Below, in pieces: positions 1 to 8,106 of a stretch of 33,617 bases of DNA (within the stretch, counting starts at the first letter, position 1; every line of letters begins with the position of its first letter). The translations under genes were made by a program, and so were the position numbers. The DNA is from Treponema sp. GTDB lineage: Bacteria; Spirochaetota; Spirochaetia; Treponematales; Breznakiellaceae. A model generated the notes under the pieces. That model searched no databases and was not told the origin of the DNA. It saw only the letters and a list, made by a program, of their open reading frames with translations. The stretch spans positions 1-33,617 of the forward strand of contig JAITBL010000159.1 in NCBI GenBank assembly GCA_031283575.1, read 5' to 3'.

Positions 1-116
1 GCAAATCGTGCTCCCTTCGAGAGCCTGTAAATTATTTTGTGTAAACGGTATGGGCTAGTACTTGCGGGCACCCCAGTTCTTGGTTCCCGCCAAAAGGCTC
101 CTGATTCTGATGCCGG
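1..116. other. Left edge, no supported gene
   Basis: This stretch past the end of apbE contains an imperfect GCGGG/CCCGC inverted repeat (65-93) without a T-run. The first 30 bp are open in one frame up to a TAA and could be the tail of a neighbouring plus-strand gene, but this cannot be judged from the window. Confidence 0.3.
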
Positions 117-1175
117 TTATTCCACGATACGAAAGCTCTCATCGCTTAATTCAAACCACGCCCGCGCTCCCGCCGTGAGCCGTATGGTTTTGTCTTTAAA
201 CACAAAAAGCGCTTCGGCGTTATTTCGCAAAACAAGTTCGCGGCCTTTTTCAAAACCCAGGGCGAAAGCGGCGGTCGAGAGGGCGTCGGCGTCTATCGAG
301 GAGTGCGCGATGATCGTAACCGCGAGCAGATCATTTTCCACGGGGTAACCGCTGGCCGTGTCGAGGATGTGATGATAGCGTTTACCGGCCGCCTCAAAAA
401 AACGCTCGTAGACGCCGCTGGTCACGACCGAAGTGTTCCGTACGGAAAGTACGCCGAGGTAGGAGCCCCGGCTGTCCAGAGGATTTTGTACGCCGACACG
501 CCAGGAAGCCCCCGCCTCAGTCCTGGTTCCGTAAACATAAATGTTGCCCCCCAGATCGATGAGGGCGCGGGGTATATTTTTCTGATACAAAAGCCGCGCA
601 AGCTCATCGGCGGCATAGCCTTTGGCGATGCCGCCCAGATCCAAAGCCATTCCGGTACGGCGAAGCAATACCCGTTCCGCGGAAGCGTTTTCCCCATCGC
701 TGTGATCCGGCAAAATCACGTCCCGCCAGTTTACCAGGGACAGCGCCGAGGCTATTTCCTCCGGCGCGGGAACGCGCTCGTCGCTGGAACCGATTCCCCA
801 GAGTTTGACCAGAGGCCCTACGGTCGGATCGAAGGCGGCCTTTCCTTCCGGCCCGGGTGAAGCGCCGGCAAAATAGAGCGCGCGGGAGAGCGCCGTCATC
901 AGTTCCGGCGAAACCGGCGCGGGTTTAACGCCGGCGTTCCGGTTCACCAGGGCCAGTTCCGAGTCTTCCCGCGAAGCGCTCAACAGCCTGTCCAGTTCAA
1001 AAAGCCTATTGAAGAGCATCGCATAGTTTTCTTTCGTACCGTACTCAAAGAGATCAATGCGGCAGAGCGTACCCAGAACCCATTCCGTACGGGCTTCCCC
1101 GGGCGGGGTCCCGCATGCCGCGGCGACTAAAAGAATCATAATCACGGCCCTGGCAACGCGCAATCTTGTAAACAT
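117..1175 (-). CDS. apbE: FAD:protein FMN transferase (ApbE lipoprotein)
   Basis: ApbE-family enzymes move FMN from FAD onto a threonine of target flavoproteins such as Rnf/Nqr subunits, outside the cytoplasmic membrane. The 352-residue product starts with a signal peptide ending in a lipobox (VAAAC, lipidated Cys21). The family motifs are in order: DLGGIAKGYAAD at residues 179-190, the IDLGGN stretch near 206-211, HHILDTASGYP at 268-278 and the metal-binding DADALSTAAF at 295-304. Length is normal for the family. The start is chosen because it gives a complete signal peptide; no strong ribosome site is visible before it. It is divergent from the pilZ gene with only 25 bp between them. No flavoprotein partner is in the window, so its target is unknown. 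Confidence 0.93.
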   Translation of the reverse strand: MFTRLRVARAVIMILLVAAACGTPPGEARTEWVLGTLCRIDLFEYGTKENYAMLFNRLFELDRLLSASREDSELALVNRNAGVKPAPVSPELMTALSRALYFAGASPGPEGKAAFDPTVGPLVKLWGIGSSDERVPAPEEIASALSLVNWRDVILPDHSDGENASAERVLLRRTGMALDLGGIAKGYAADELARLLYQKNIPRALIDLGGNIYVYGTRTEAGASWRVGVQNPLDSRGSYLGVLSVRNTSVVTSGVYERFFEAAGKRYHHILDTASGYPVENDLLAVTIIAHSSIDADALSTAAFALGFEKGRELVLRNNAEALFVFKDKTIRLTAGARAWFELSDESFRIVE

Positions 1176-1194
1176 GTCACTTTTGGCATAACAT
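1166..1194 (+). promoter_or_regulatory. Putative sigma70 promoter of the pilZ gene, leaderless geometry
   Basis: A TTGTAA hexamer (1166-1171) and a TAACAT hexamer (1189-1194) are separated by 17 bp. Only six bases (1195-1200) separate the -10 box from the ATG at 1201, so transcription would start at or next to the start codon. The -35 box lies inside the beginning of apbE. No Shine-Dalgarno sequence is present. Confidence 0.45.
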
Positions 1195-1200
1195 ATTTAT

Positions 1201-1992
1201 ATGGGGGAAGACAAGAACACGCCTGTTTTGGGCAAAAAGATATTTTTTCTCCACCCTTCGGCCTTTGTGCAAAACGAAATTGTGGCCGAACTTGCTCAAC
1301 TGGAACACGAAGTCTATATCGCCAGGGACGAAGACAAGCTGGCAAAGGTCCTGCGCGCTTATCCCGACTCGATTGTGTTTTGCAATGTCGACGAAACCCT
1401 GTCGTCTCAAAAATGGGAGGTCTGGGTCCGTAAAATCATGGGCGAAGAGGCGACACGGACCGTATCAATCGGCGTTCTCTCCAACGCCAATAACGATGAA
1501 GTGCGCCGGCTTTATCTTAACACCCTCGGCGTGTCCTGCGGTTTTGTTTCCGTCAAGGCGGAAAAAAACCAGCTGATAAAAACGCTTTCCGAAATTCTTA
1601 AAGCGGCGGAAGCCAAAGGCCGGCGTAAATACCTGCGCGCCGATACCCGTAACGAAGCCCTGACCACCCTCAATCTTTCCCTGGACGGCCGCTTTATCAA
1701 CGGCGATATCCAGGACATCAGCGTGGTGGGCCTTTCCTGCGTGTTTGAGCGGGACCCCGAACTGGAAAAAAATTCCGTGGTGGCCGACGTTCAGCTTAAA
1801 TTGCAGAGCACCCTTGTTAAAATCGCGGGGATTGTCTTCGGTTCCCGTACGGATGTCGGGGGTGTAAAAGTTTACGTGATTGTATTTGCCCCTAAAACAG
1901 ACCCTTCGGTGCGGGCCAAGATACGCGCCTTCATTCAAAAACATCTACAGGCCAAAATGGACGTGGAACTGGGCCAAAAGACTTCTTGCTAA
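1201..1992 (+). CDS. PilZ-domain cyclic-di-GMP receptor with N-terminal pseudo-receiver domain
   Basis: The C-terminal half is a PilZ domain, which binds cyclic-di-GMP. The RxxxR-type signature is RRKYLR at residues 141-146 and the D/NxSxxG signature is DISVVG at 172-177. Residues about 10-130 have the alternating strand/helix look of a response-regulator receiver fold (KKIFFLHPS, then DSIVFCNVDE), but no clear phospho-acceptor triad is seen, so I call it a pseudo-receiver. There is no membrane segment; the protein should be cytosolic. In spirochaetes such proteins commonly link cyclic-di-GMP to motility, and a chemoreceptor gene lies convergently downstream. The ATG has no ribosome site and sits 6 bp behind a -10 box. 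The last codons lie in the first unit of a 109-bp tandem repeat. Confidence 0.88.
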   Translation: MGEDKNTPVLGKKIFFLHPSAFVQNEIVAELAQLEHEVYIARDEDKLAKVLRAYPDSIVFCNVDETLSSQKWEVWVRKIMGEEATRTVSIGVLSNANNDEVRRLYLNTLGVSCGFVSVKAEKNQLIKTLSEILKAAEAKGRRKYLRADTRNEALTTLNLSLDGRFINGDIQDISVVGLSCVFERDPELEKNSVVADVQLKLQSTLVKIAGIVFGSRTDVGGVKVYVIVFAPKTDPSVRAKIRAFIQKHLQAKMDVELGQKTSC

Positions 1993-2243
1993 CGCTCGAA
2001 GTCTGTTGGTCGAAGTTTTTCGGCGTCCCTTCAAGCCCCGCTCCCGCGGGCGCTTGACGGCCGAAAAACTTCACTCACAACCATAAAGACCTTCTTGCCA
2101 GCGCCCGAAGTATGGCGGTCGAAGTTTTTCGGCGTCCCTTCAAGCCCCGCTCACGCGGGCGCTTGACGGCCGAAAAACTTCACTCACAACCATGAAGTCC
2201 TTCTTGCCAGCGCCCGAAGTCTGGCGGTCGAAGTTTTTCGGCG
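1982..2243. repeat. 109-bp tandem repeat (2.4 copies) with nested hairpins
   Basis: Unit 1 is 1982-2090, unit 2 is 2091-2199 and a truncated unit 3 is 2200-2243. Units 1 and 2 differ at about nine positions. Each full unit carries a 61-nt inverted-repeat block: outer arms GAAGTTTTTCGGC and GCCGAAAAACTTC (2012-2024/2060-2072 and 2121-2133/2169-2181), an inner TCAAGC/GCTTGA pair and a CCCGC/GCGGG core. Unit 3 keeps only the left outer arm and stops 3 bp before the chemoreceptor stop codon. Unit 1 begins inside the pilZ gene, so the pilZ stop codon is in the repeat. No T-run follows the hairpins, so a classical terminator is unlikely; a REP-like element or an mRNA 3'-end stabiliser is possible. 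Confidence 0.9.
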
Positions 2244-2246
2244 GAA

Positions 2247-4067
2247 TTATTCCACTTTGAATTTTGACACTTCCGTTACCAGGGTATTGATGTGTTCTTT
2301 GTTGGCGCCGCTCAGATCGTTTACCCTTTTTATAATGTCGCTTATCTCGTTGGCGCCTTCGGCCATTGAGGTAACGCCGGCCGAAACTTCCGCCGTTTCC
2401 GTTTCAAGGCGGCGGCTTTCGGCAATCACTTCGCGGCTCCCTTCGAGCATCTCTATCGAACCGTGCTTGACCCGCTGGGTAAGATCATTGAGCCGCCCGA
2501 TTGCCTCCAGTATCTGCCGGCTCCCCTGGCCCTGCTCTTCCATGGCGTTCCGTATGTTTGTCTCCTGATCGGAAACCGTGCGGACCCGCTCGTCAATGGC
2601 CGCAAACTGGGTAAGCACCGCGTCGGTTGATTTAATGATAAGGTCGATGGAATCCTTTATTTTTTTCAGCACGGCGCTGATCGTTTTTGACTGTTCACTG
2701 GAACTTTCCGCGAGCTTGCGGATCTCGTCCGCTACAACAGCAAAGCCCTTGCCCGCTTCTCCCGCGTGAGCCGCCTCAATGGCGGCGTTCATTGAGAGCA
2801 GATTCGTTTGATCGGCAATGCTCTCCATCATCGCGTTAATTTCCAGGAGCCCTTCACTTTCGCGGGCAATCTCCTGCACATCCCCGGAAACTTCCGAAAG
2901 ACCGGTCCGTCCGGCGTCAGAAGCCTCGGTAAGCTGCTTTACATTATCGACATTCTTTACGAGTGTTTCGGTAACGCTTTGAATATTGGCAAGCATCTCT
3001 TCGATGGCGGAAGAAGACTGCGAAACACTCTTGGTCTGTTCTTCCACATTTGCGCTGAGTTTTTCGATATTGATTGTCACCTGTTCCATGGTAGCGGCTG
3101 TTTCGGTCATTGAGGCGGATTGATTTATCATCTTGGTCTTGACATCGTTAATGCCGCCGGTGATTCCGTCGACAGCACCGGCGGTATGATCCATGTTTGA
3201 AGCAAGCTCGTTTCCGATGTTGTAGAGGTTCACCGTCTGGTTTTTGATCGCTACTACAAGGTTCCTGATCTTTTCCAGCGTCATATTAAAATACCGCGCC
3301 AGCTCGCCAATCTCGTTATTTTTACTAATTTCGATTCTGTGCATAAGATTACCCTCGCCTTCGGAGATTTCGCGCAGTATCACGTTGATCCTGCCAAGAT
3401 TCCCAAAGATCATTTTGAGGAAAAAACCCATAAGGAGAAAACCAAGGAACAGCGAAACGGCGCCGATGATAACCTGATGCAGTACCTGCGCCATGATAAC
3501 TTCAAAAAGATGGTCCGCTCCGTAGTCGCAGCCGATGATTCCCACCGTCTCGCCTTTTGAATTTTTTATGGGACTGTAAATCGAAACAAGCCAGCCCCAA
3601 TCGGTTTGTTTGGTAAGTCCGCTGTATTCAATTTTGCCGCTGGTCCACACTCTGCCAAAAGCCGAATCGTAGGAACTGGTATCCTCCTCGTCCCCCAGGG
3701 CGGAAAATCCTTCCCTGCCAGGCTCCACGCTGCCGTCAATGACATACACCCATACGGGATCATCAACCGGCGCCATGGTATAAAGATAGAGACAGTCCGA
3801 ACTGTTCTTGAGTTCCAGGAGTTTTTTTCGTATGCTTTCATAGGAAATATCATCGCCGTCCAGGGTCTTGGCAAGCCGTTCAAAGTCATCGCCGTTAACA
3901 AGAGAGCGCGCCTTCTCCACTGTCGCAACCCCCTGGGAGGCAAACACGTCCACGGAGATCCTGACGGACTGCATCACGGTGAACAGCGAGGTAATCGAAC
4001 ACAACAAAACAATAAACACCGAAAAAAGCAGAATAAAACGGAATTTGAGAGACTGAAAAAGTTTCAT
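2247..4067 (-). CDS. Methyl-accepting chemotaxis protein (transmembrane chemoreceptor)
   Basis: This is a complete chemoreceptor of 606 residues that signals to CheA/CheW and the flagellar motor. From the start used here, a membrane helix spans about residues 11-32. A Cache-like periplasmic sensor follows at about 36-186 (containing WVYVIDGS and [11 protein letters not shown]). A second helix lies at about 196-221, a HAMP linker at about 222-270, and a long coiled-coil signalling domain follows. Its hairpin tip is at about 418-454 with the conserved [20 protein letters not shown]. There is no C-terminal CheR-tethering pentapeptide. The ATG at 4067 is preferred over one at 4094 because AAGGGG lies upstream of it and the first membrane helix then begins normally. 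The ligand cannot be predicted. It follows the flotillin genes on the same strand after a 67-bp gap. Confidence 0.95.
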   Translation of the reverse strand: MKLFQSLKFRFILLFSVFIVLLCSITSLFTVMQSVRISVDVFASQGVATVEKARSLVNGDDFERLAKTLDGDDISYESIRKKLLELKNSSDCLYLYTMAPVDDPVWVYVIDGSVEPGREGFSALGDEEDTSSYDSAFGRVWTSGKIEYSGLTKQTDWGWLVSIYSPIKNSKGETVGIIGCDYGADHLFEVIMAQVLHQVIIGAVSLFLGFLLMGFFLKMIFGNLGRINVILREISEGEGNLMHRIEISKNNEIGELARYFNMTLEKIRNLVVAIKNQTVNLYNIGNELASNMDHTAGAVDGITGGINDVKTKMINQSASMTETAATMEQVTINIEKLSANVEEQTKSVSQSSSAIEEMLANIQSVTETLVKNVDNVKQLTEASDAGRTGLSEVSGDVQEIARESEGLLEINAMMESIADQTNLLSMNAAIEAAHAGEAGKGFAVVADEIRKLAESSSEQSKTISAVLKKIKDSIDLIIKSTDAVLTQFAAIDERVRTVSDQETNIRNAMEEQGQGSRQILEAIGRLNDLTQRVKHGSIEMLEGSREVIAESRRLETETAEVSAGVTSMAEGANEISDIIKRVNDLSGANKEHINTLVTEVSKFKVE

Positions 4068-4134
4068 ACACACCCCTTGGGCGGGGAAATTCATCCGGAC
4101 CCGAACAGTCTTTATTCGCAGTGGGGTCTAATAT

Positions 4135-5415
4135 TCATTCGGACGGTTTGTTCCCGCTTTTTCCTTTGGAAATTTTTGCCAGCGCGCCGGCGACCAGATC
4201 GTTGCGCGCGGCGGCTACGGCGTCGGGGTGTATGGCGGAGATCGGTTCCCTGCCCGCCCCCGCGCCGGTAACTATCGAGACATGGCCCGCCGGATAATGG
4301 GTAAGGGTTTCGGCAAAAGGCTCGAAGAGGGCCTCGAAGTTGTCGATAAGCCATGCGCGCCGCGCGGCGCTTCCTTCGGGAAAACTTTTACCGGACGCGG
4401 CTTTCATCGTTTTTAAGGTCACTTCAAGCTGCTCCATTTCCGCCCTGGCAACTTCAAACCAGGACGAGACTTCGGCCTTGGCGTTGAGCACCGCCTTGTC
4501 CCTGGCGGCCAGCGCGGGAGTAAGTATCTCGGCCCTGTAACGGTTGCGGATCAACTCTATGTTCTGCTTTTCCGCCTCAAGCTGGGCGGTAACGCCGGAC
4601 ACGCAGGCGCGGGCGTTGGCCGCTTCCTGTTCCACACCGACTTTTTGGCGCTGGATTTCTTCGGCAAGCTTTACCCGCACTTCGGCTTTAAGGCGTTCAA
4701 GTTCGTTCTTCAAATTTTTTACTTCGGTTTCGCCGCGGCGCGCTTCGGCCTGTTCCGCGGCCGAGGCTTTTGCTTCGGCCTGCGCTTCACGCGCGCGGGT
4801 CTCGGCGCTGGCCGACTGAATGCGTTTAAGCAGGGCAATATAGAGGTCGGGCTCTTCCACGCCGGGAAGCCGGTGATCGTCGACGTCAGCAATGTTCATC
4901 GTGGTAATTTCAAGGCCTATGTTTTCGAGATCGTGTTTACAGACGTTGATCATCTTGGTAACAAGAATGTCCTTGTCTTTCATTACCTGTTCGGGGGTCA
5001 TGCTGGCTATCGAATCGCGGAGGTGGCCTTCGATGATGTCGCCCGCGATCTTGGCAAGGTTCTGCCGGTCCGCGGCAAGATCGAGAATGCGGGTAACCGC
5101 GTGGCATCGTCCCGCTTCGTTACTGGCGATGGCGAAAGAAACGGTGGCCTTGACGTTAAGGGGAACAATGCCCGCGGCAATGGCCGAATCGACCATGACC
5201 TCGATGGTGATCGGGGTTAAGTCAAATTTGCTAAAACGCTGAACCAGGGGAATGATAAAAGCCCTGCCCCCCGAAAAAGTTCTGAATCCCTTGGGCTTTC
5301 CCGAACCGGTAACTACGCCCAGTTCGTTGCCCCCGACTATCTTCATGTTGGTAAGAAGCTGAATGATGATGGCGATTCCGACAAGTCCCCCGAGCGCTGC
5401 GGCAAAGACGATCAT
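4135..5415 (-). CDS. SPFH/flotillin-like membrane protein B
   Basis: A 426-residue protein with an N-terminal membrane segment (residues about 1-22), an SPFH/band-7 domain (about 25-200) and a long Ala/Glu/Lys-rich coiled coil (about 205-330, for example ETRAREAQAEAKASAAEQAE), followed by a less repetitive C-terminal tail. This order is that of flotillins, which oligomerise on the inner face of the membrane and organise microdomains. The ATG overlaps the TGA of the upstream flotillin-like gene by 4 bp and has a good AAGGAGG site, so the two are co-translated and may form a mixed oligomer. It differs clearly from the FloA-type protein encoded at 31106-32098. Known from the family: SPFH proteins usually work with NfeD-type partners, one of which is encoded nearby at 8271-8948. 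Confidence 0.82.
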   Translation of the reverse strand: MIVFAAALGGLVGIAIIIQLLTNMKIVGGNELGVVTGSGKPKGFRTFSGGRAFIIPLVQRFSKFDLTPITIEVMVDSAIAAGIVPLNVKATVSFAIASNEAGRCHAVTRILDLAADRQNLAKIAGDIIEGHLRDSIASMTPEQVMKDKDILVTKMINVCKHDLENIGLEITTMNIADVDDHRLPGVEEPDLYIALLKRIQSASAETRAREAQAEAKASAAEQAEARRGETEVKNLKNELERLKAEVRVKLAEEIQRQKVGVEQEAANARACVSGVTAQLEAEKQNIELIRNRYRAEILTPALAARDKAVLNAKAEVSSWFEVARAEMEQLEVTLKTMKAASGKSFPEGSAARRAWLIDNFEALFEPFAETLTHYPAGHVSIVTGAGAGREPISAIHPDAVAAARNDLVAGALAKISKGKSGNKPSE

Positions 5416-6731
5416 TTTACGCCTCCTTCGGCTGCGGCGGGCATGATTAAACTTTTTACATCAACGCCAAAAGCATCCGCAAAGGTTTTAAGAAAATCGG
5501 CAAAAGCGCGGGGCCCGCGGTTTACCGCGCCGCTAAAACCTTCTTCATCGTCCATGACAATATAGTTGTCAACTTTTGTGTTTCCCGCGGCCTTCATATA
5601 TTTTTTGTACAACAACGGAAGCTTTTGCTGAAAAAACATAACCGCCGAAGCGTCGTCTCCGTATTTCGCCAAAAGTTCCGCCTTGGATTTTAAAAGCTCG
5701 TTTCGCGCCGAGCGGGTTATCGCCATCGCTTCCTTTTCGCCTTCGGCAATGATCCGCGCTTCTTCTTCGCGGACGGCGGCCCCAAGCGTCACGGCGCTCT
5801 GATTTTTAAGTTTTTGAAGTTCCACCAGTCTTGCCTGCACCGAAGCCCCGCCCGAATTGGCCGCCTGGGCTATGGCCTGATCGGCCTTGAGCGAAGCTTC
5901 GTTGATAAGCCCCGCCGACTCACGGCGATACACTTCAAGTTCCTGCCGCGCCGCGATAATCGCCTCGTCGGCTTTGTTCTTTGCCACCTCGATACGCTTG
6001 TGGGCGTCGCTTTCGGCCTGTTCCGCGATAGCGTGAAGGCGCGATTCTTCGATCTCAACCTGGCGGCGTTTTTCGGCCAGGGTCTTTTGCGCGAGGTTGG
6101 CGATATAGTTCGAAGTGTCCCAAATTTTTTGCAGTGACACCGACACTACTTTCATCCCAAACGAGCGAAGATCCGAGTTGATGTCGGCAAGCAGCTCCGC
6201 CCTGAACTGGGCCCGCTCGCCAAGATTGCCGTCGTCGTTATCGCCCGCGTCTTCCATGCCGATTGCCTGAAGCGGCGTCGCCTTGTTAAGGGCGCCGCGA
6301 AAATTCCCCACAAGCGTCTGCTGGACCTGGTCGTGAATCTGCCGGGTGTCTTTGCCCATGAGCCGCTCGACGGCGCTGTAGAGCATGGCTTCGTCGTCGT
6401 CGTCAATACAAACGCAGGCGGTAGCGTCGGCGCCCACGGTGATGCCGTTGGCGCTGTTGACCCCTTCGACCCGCACATTGATGGGGAATACGCCGAGGTC
6501 CAGGGCGCTGATGGCCTGGAAGTAGGGAATCACGACGGTCCGCCCGCGGTCCACGGTAAAGCCGAAACTGCGGCCGCCGCGGCGGGCTTTACGGCCGGTA
6601 ACCACGAGGATACGGTCGGGCAGGGCCACATGGATGATCGATTTTAAAAGCGCGATAAGAATGATAAACGCCGCTATCCCCAGGCATCCAAAAAAGAAAC
6701 CCTGGGAACTGTGCCAAAAATCCGCAAGCAT
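5412..6731 (-). CDS. SPFH/flotillin-like membrane protein A
   Basis: A 439-residue flotillin-like protein, first gene of the pair. It has an N-terminal membrane helix (about residues 10-33), an SPFH domain starting near the ALPDRILVVTGRKARRGG stretch, and a long coiled coil (about 220-350, containing EQAESDAHKRIEVAKNKADE). The C-terminal region is less charged and ends near MPAAAEGG. The start at 6731 is chosen over an upstream GTG at 6737 because GGAGG lies five bases before it. A strong promoter lies about 40 bp upstream. An insert of acidic residues (EDAGDNDDGNLGE) breaks the SPFH domain. With the overlapping downstream gene it forms a tandem flotillin pair. The subcellular role is inferred from the family and not visible in the sequence. 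Confidence 0.8.
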   Translation of the reverse strand: MLADFWHSSQGFFFGCLGIAAFIILIALLKSIIHVALPDRILVVTGRKARRGGRSFGFTVDRGRTVVIPYFQAISALDLGVFPINVRVEGVNSANGITVGADATACVCIDDDDEAMLYSAVERLMGKDTRQIHDQVQQTLVGNFRGALNKATPLQAIGMEDAGDNDDGNLGERAQFRAELLADINSDLRSFGMKVVSVSLQKIWDTSNYIANLAQKTLAEKRRQVEIEESRLHAIAEQAESDAHKRIEVAKNKADEAIIAARQELEVYRRESAGLINEASLKADQAIAQAANSGGASVQARLVELQKLKNQSAVTLGAAVREEEARIIAEGEKEAMAITRSARNELLKSKAELLAKYGDDASAVMFFQQKLPLLYKKYMKAAGNTKVDNYIVMDDEEGFSGAVNRGPRAFADFLKTFADAFGVDVKSLIMPAAAEGGVK

Positions 6732-6771
6732 AACCACCTCCAGACCGCCGAACCGTTACGCGGCATTTTAT

Positions 6772-6800
6772 ACTATACCCCATAGATTGGTATTTGTCAG
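6772..6800 (-). promoter_or_regulatory. Sigma70-type promoter of the flotillin pair
   Basis: On the minus strand CTGACA (6795-6800) and TATAGT (6772-6777) are separated by exactly 17 bp. This is followed by a short leader with GGAGG before the ATG at 6731. Confidence 0.65.
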
Positions 6801-6850
6801 GCAGGAAACCGGCCAATTACAATCGGGAATGTCTCGCGGGGTATGAAAGG

Positions 6851-6867
6851 AAAAGCCGCGCTTTTTT
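6851..6867. terminator. Possible small hairpin terminator between ATPase and flotillin genes
   Basis: A short symmetrical hairpin, AAAAGC-CGC-GCTTTT, with flanking A and T runs lies just past the ATPase stop codon and before the flotillin promoter. It has only two G-C pairs, so any termination would be weak; it could act on either strand. Confidence 0.3.
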
Positions 6868-6875
6868 GAGGCCGC

Positions 6876-8093
6876 CTACAAAGCCTTAAAAATTTGCCCC
6901 AGCGGCAGTGTAAGAAACTCGCGGTAACTTAAACCGCTTTCACCGACGAGGAGAGTCTTTCCGGCGGGAAAGTGTTTTTTAAAAAGCACGAGGTTTTCGG
7001 GGTTCATTTTACCGGGGACGCTTTTTACCTCCAGAGCGAGCAGGTCCTTGCCCCATTTAAGTACAAAATCCACTTCGGTATTTTTTTCCCGCCAGTAATA
7101 CAGCGCGGCGCCGGGGTTGGCGTTCACCTGATTGATAAGGTACGCGCCGACGGCGCTTTCCACATGGCGGCCCCATTTTGCCGAATCAATGAAGCCGTCT
7201 TCAAATGTTTCGCTCTGTACCGCTGAAAAAAGCGCCGTGTTGTGTACTAAAAATTTGGGGCTGGAAAGTTTTACCCGCAGCGGCTTTGCGCTGTACTGGT
7301 TAAGACCCGCAACAAGACCCGCCTGATCCAACAGGGTCGTGTAACGCGCAAGGGTGGTGGTGTTTCCCGCATCGGCAAGCTGTCCCAGCATTTTATTGTA
7401 CGAAAGTATTTGGGCGCTGTAACTGACGGCAAGATCGAAAAGCTGCCGCAACAGCGCAGGTTTGTTAATCTGCTCAAGCATAAATATGTCCCGGTTAAGG
7501 GAAGGCTCAATAATGGAATTAACGACATAGTTCTTGAAACGGTCCTCTTCACTCACCAAAGCCGCCGCGCCCGGGTAACCGCCAAACCATACATACTGTT
7601 CGGGGGTAAAATTAAAAGCCGCCTTCATCTCCGGTAAAGACCAGTGCCCCATAAACAGAAGTTCGAAACGCCCCAGCAGCGATTCCGAAAGCCCCTGTTG
7701 CAGCAGGAGCCGCGAGGAACCGAGGATAATCAGTTTGAGGGGAAATTTGGCGGCGGTGTCGGCATCCCAATTTTTTTTGACACATTCGCTCCATGCGTTA
7801 ATTTTTTGAATTTCGTCAATAACAAGGAGCCCTTCTTTTGCCTTTTTAAGGCGTATCTCCGTCCTGGCGTTGTCCCAGATCGTGTCCAGCCAATCACTGC
7901 CGACGGTAATCGCCTCTTCCGCCGAATAGAAATAGGCCGGCGAGGTCCCATTCTTTGCAATTTCTTCCATTAGCTGCCTGACTATCGTGGTTTTTCCCAC
8001 CTGCCGGGGACCGGCGATAACCTGAATAAAAGTCCTTTTCCCCGAAATCCGCTTTTTGAGGGTTTCCAGTATGGGCCGCTTATACGTTTTTAT
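6876..8093 (-). CDS. DUF4143-type AAA ATPase (AAA_14), non-canonical start codon
   Basis: A 405-residue P-loop ATPase. Walker A is GPRQVGKTT at residues 28-36 and Walker B is LLVIDEIQK at 89-97. A sensor-like ILGSSRLLL follows. The C-terminal DUF4143 part ends in a PD-(D/E)xK-like pattern (EVDFVL then LALEVKS). Such ATPases are widespread and often mobile, and their function is not settled. The open frame has no ATG, GTG or TTG before a GTG at 8000, which would cut the Walker A motif in half. An AAAGGAG site lies five bases before an ATA codon at 8091-8093, and starting there gives the usual N-terminus (KTYKRPILETL). So either ATA is used or an ATG was lost. The gene sits between the flotillin pair and the NfeD-like gene but has its own promoter inside a repeat array. 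Confidence 0.85.
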   Translation of the reverse strand: MKTYKRPILETLKKRISGKRTFIQVIAGPRQVGKTTIVRQLMEEIAKNGTSPAYFYSAEEAITVGSDWLDTIWDNARTEIRLKKAKEGLLVIDEIQKINAWSECVKKNWDADTAAKFPLKLIILGSSRLLLQQGLSESLLGRFELLFMGHWSLPEMKAAFNFTPEQYVWFGGYPGAAALVSEEDRFKNYVVNSIIEPSLNRDIFMLEQINKPALLRQLFDLAVSYSAQILSYNKMLGQLADAGNTTTLARYTTLLDQAGLVAGLNQYSAKPLRVKLSSPKFLVHNTALFSAVQSETFEDGFIDSAKWGRHVESAVGAYLINQVNANPGAALYYWREKNTEVDFVLKWGKDLLALEVKSVPGKMNPENLVLFKKHFPAGKTLLVGESGLSYREFLTLPLGQIFKAL

Positions 8094-8106
8094 GACCGCT
8101 CCTTTT

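Noticed and set aside
1142-1410. Minus-strand open frames across the apbE-pilZ gap
   Set aside because: They overlap both real genes out of frame and have no ribosome site or recognisable sequence.
2012-2181. Rho-independent terminators in the 109-bp repeat
   Set aside because: The stems are strong, but the T and A runs are inside the stems and no T-run follows on either strand.
4068-4134. Sigma28 (FliA) promoter for the chemoreceptor
   Set aside because: A TAAAG box is present, but the GCCGATAA-type -10 box at proper distance is not.
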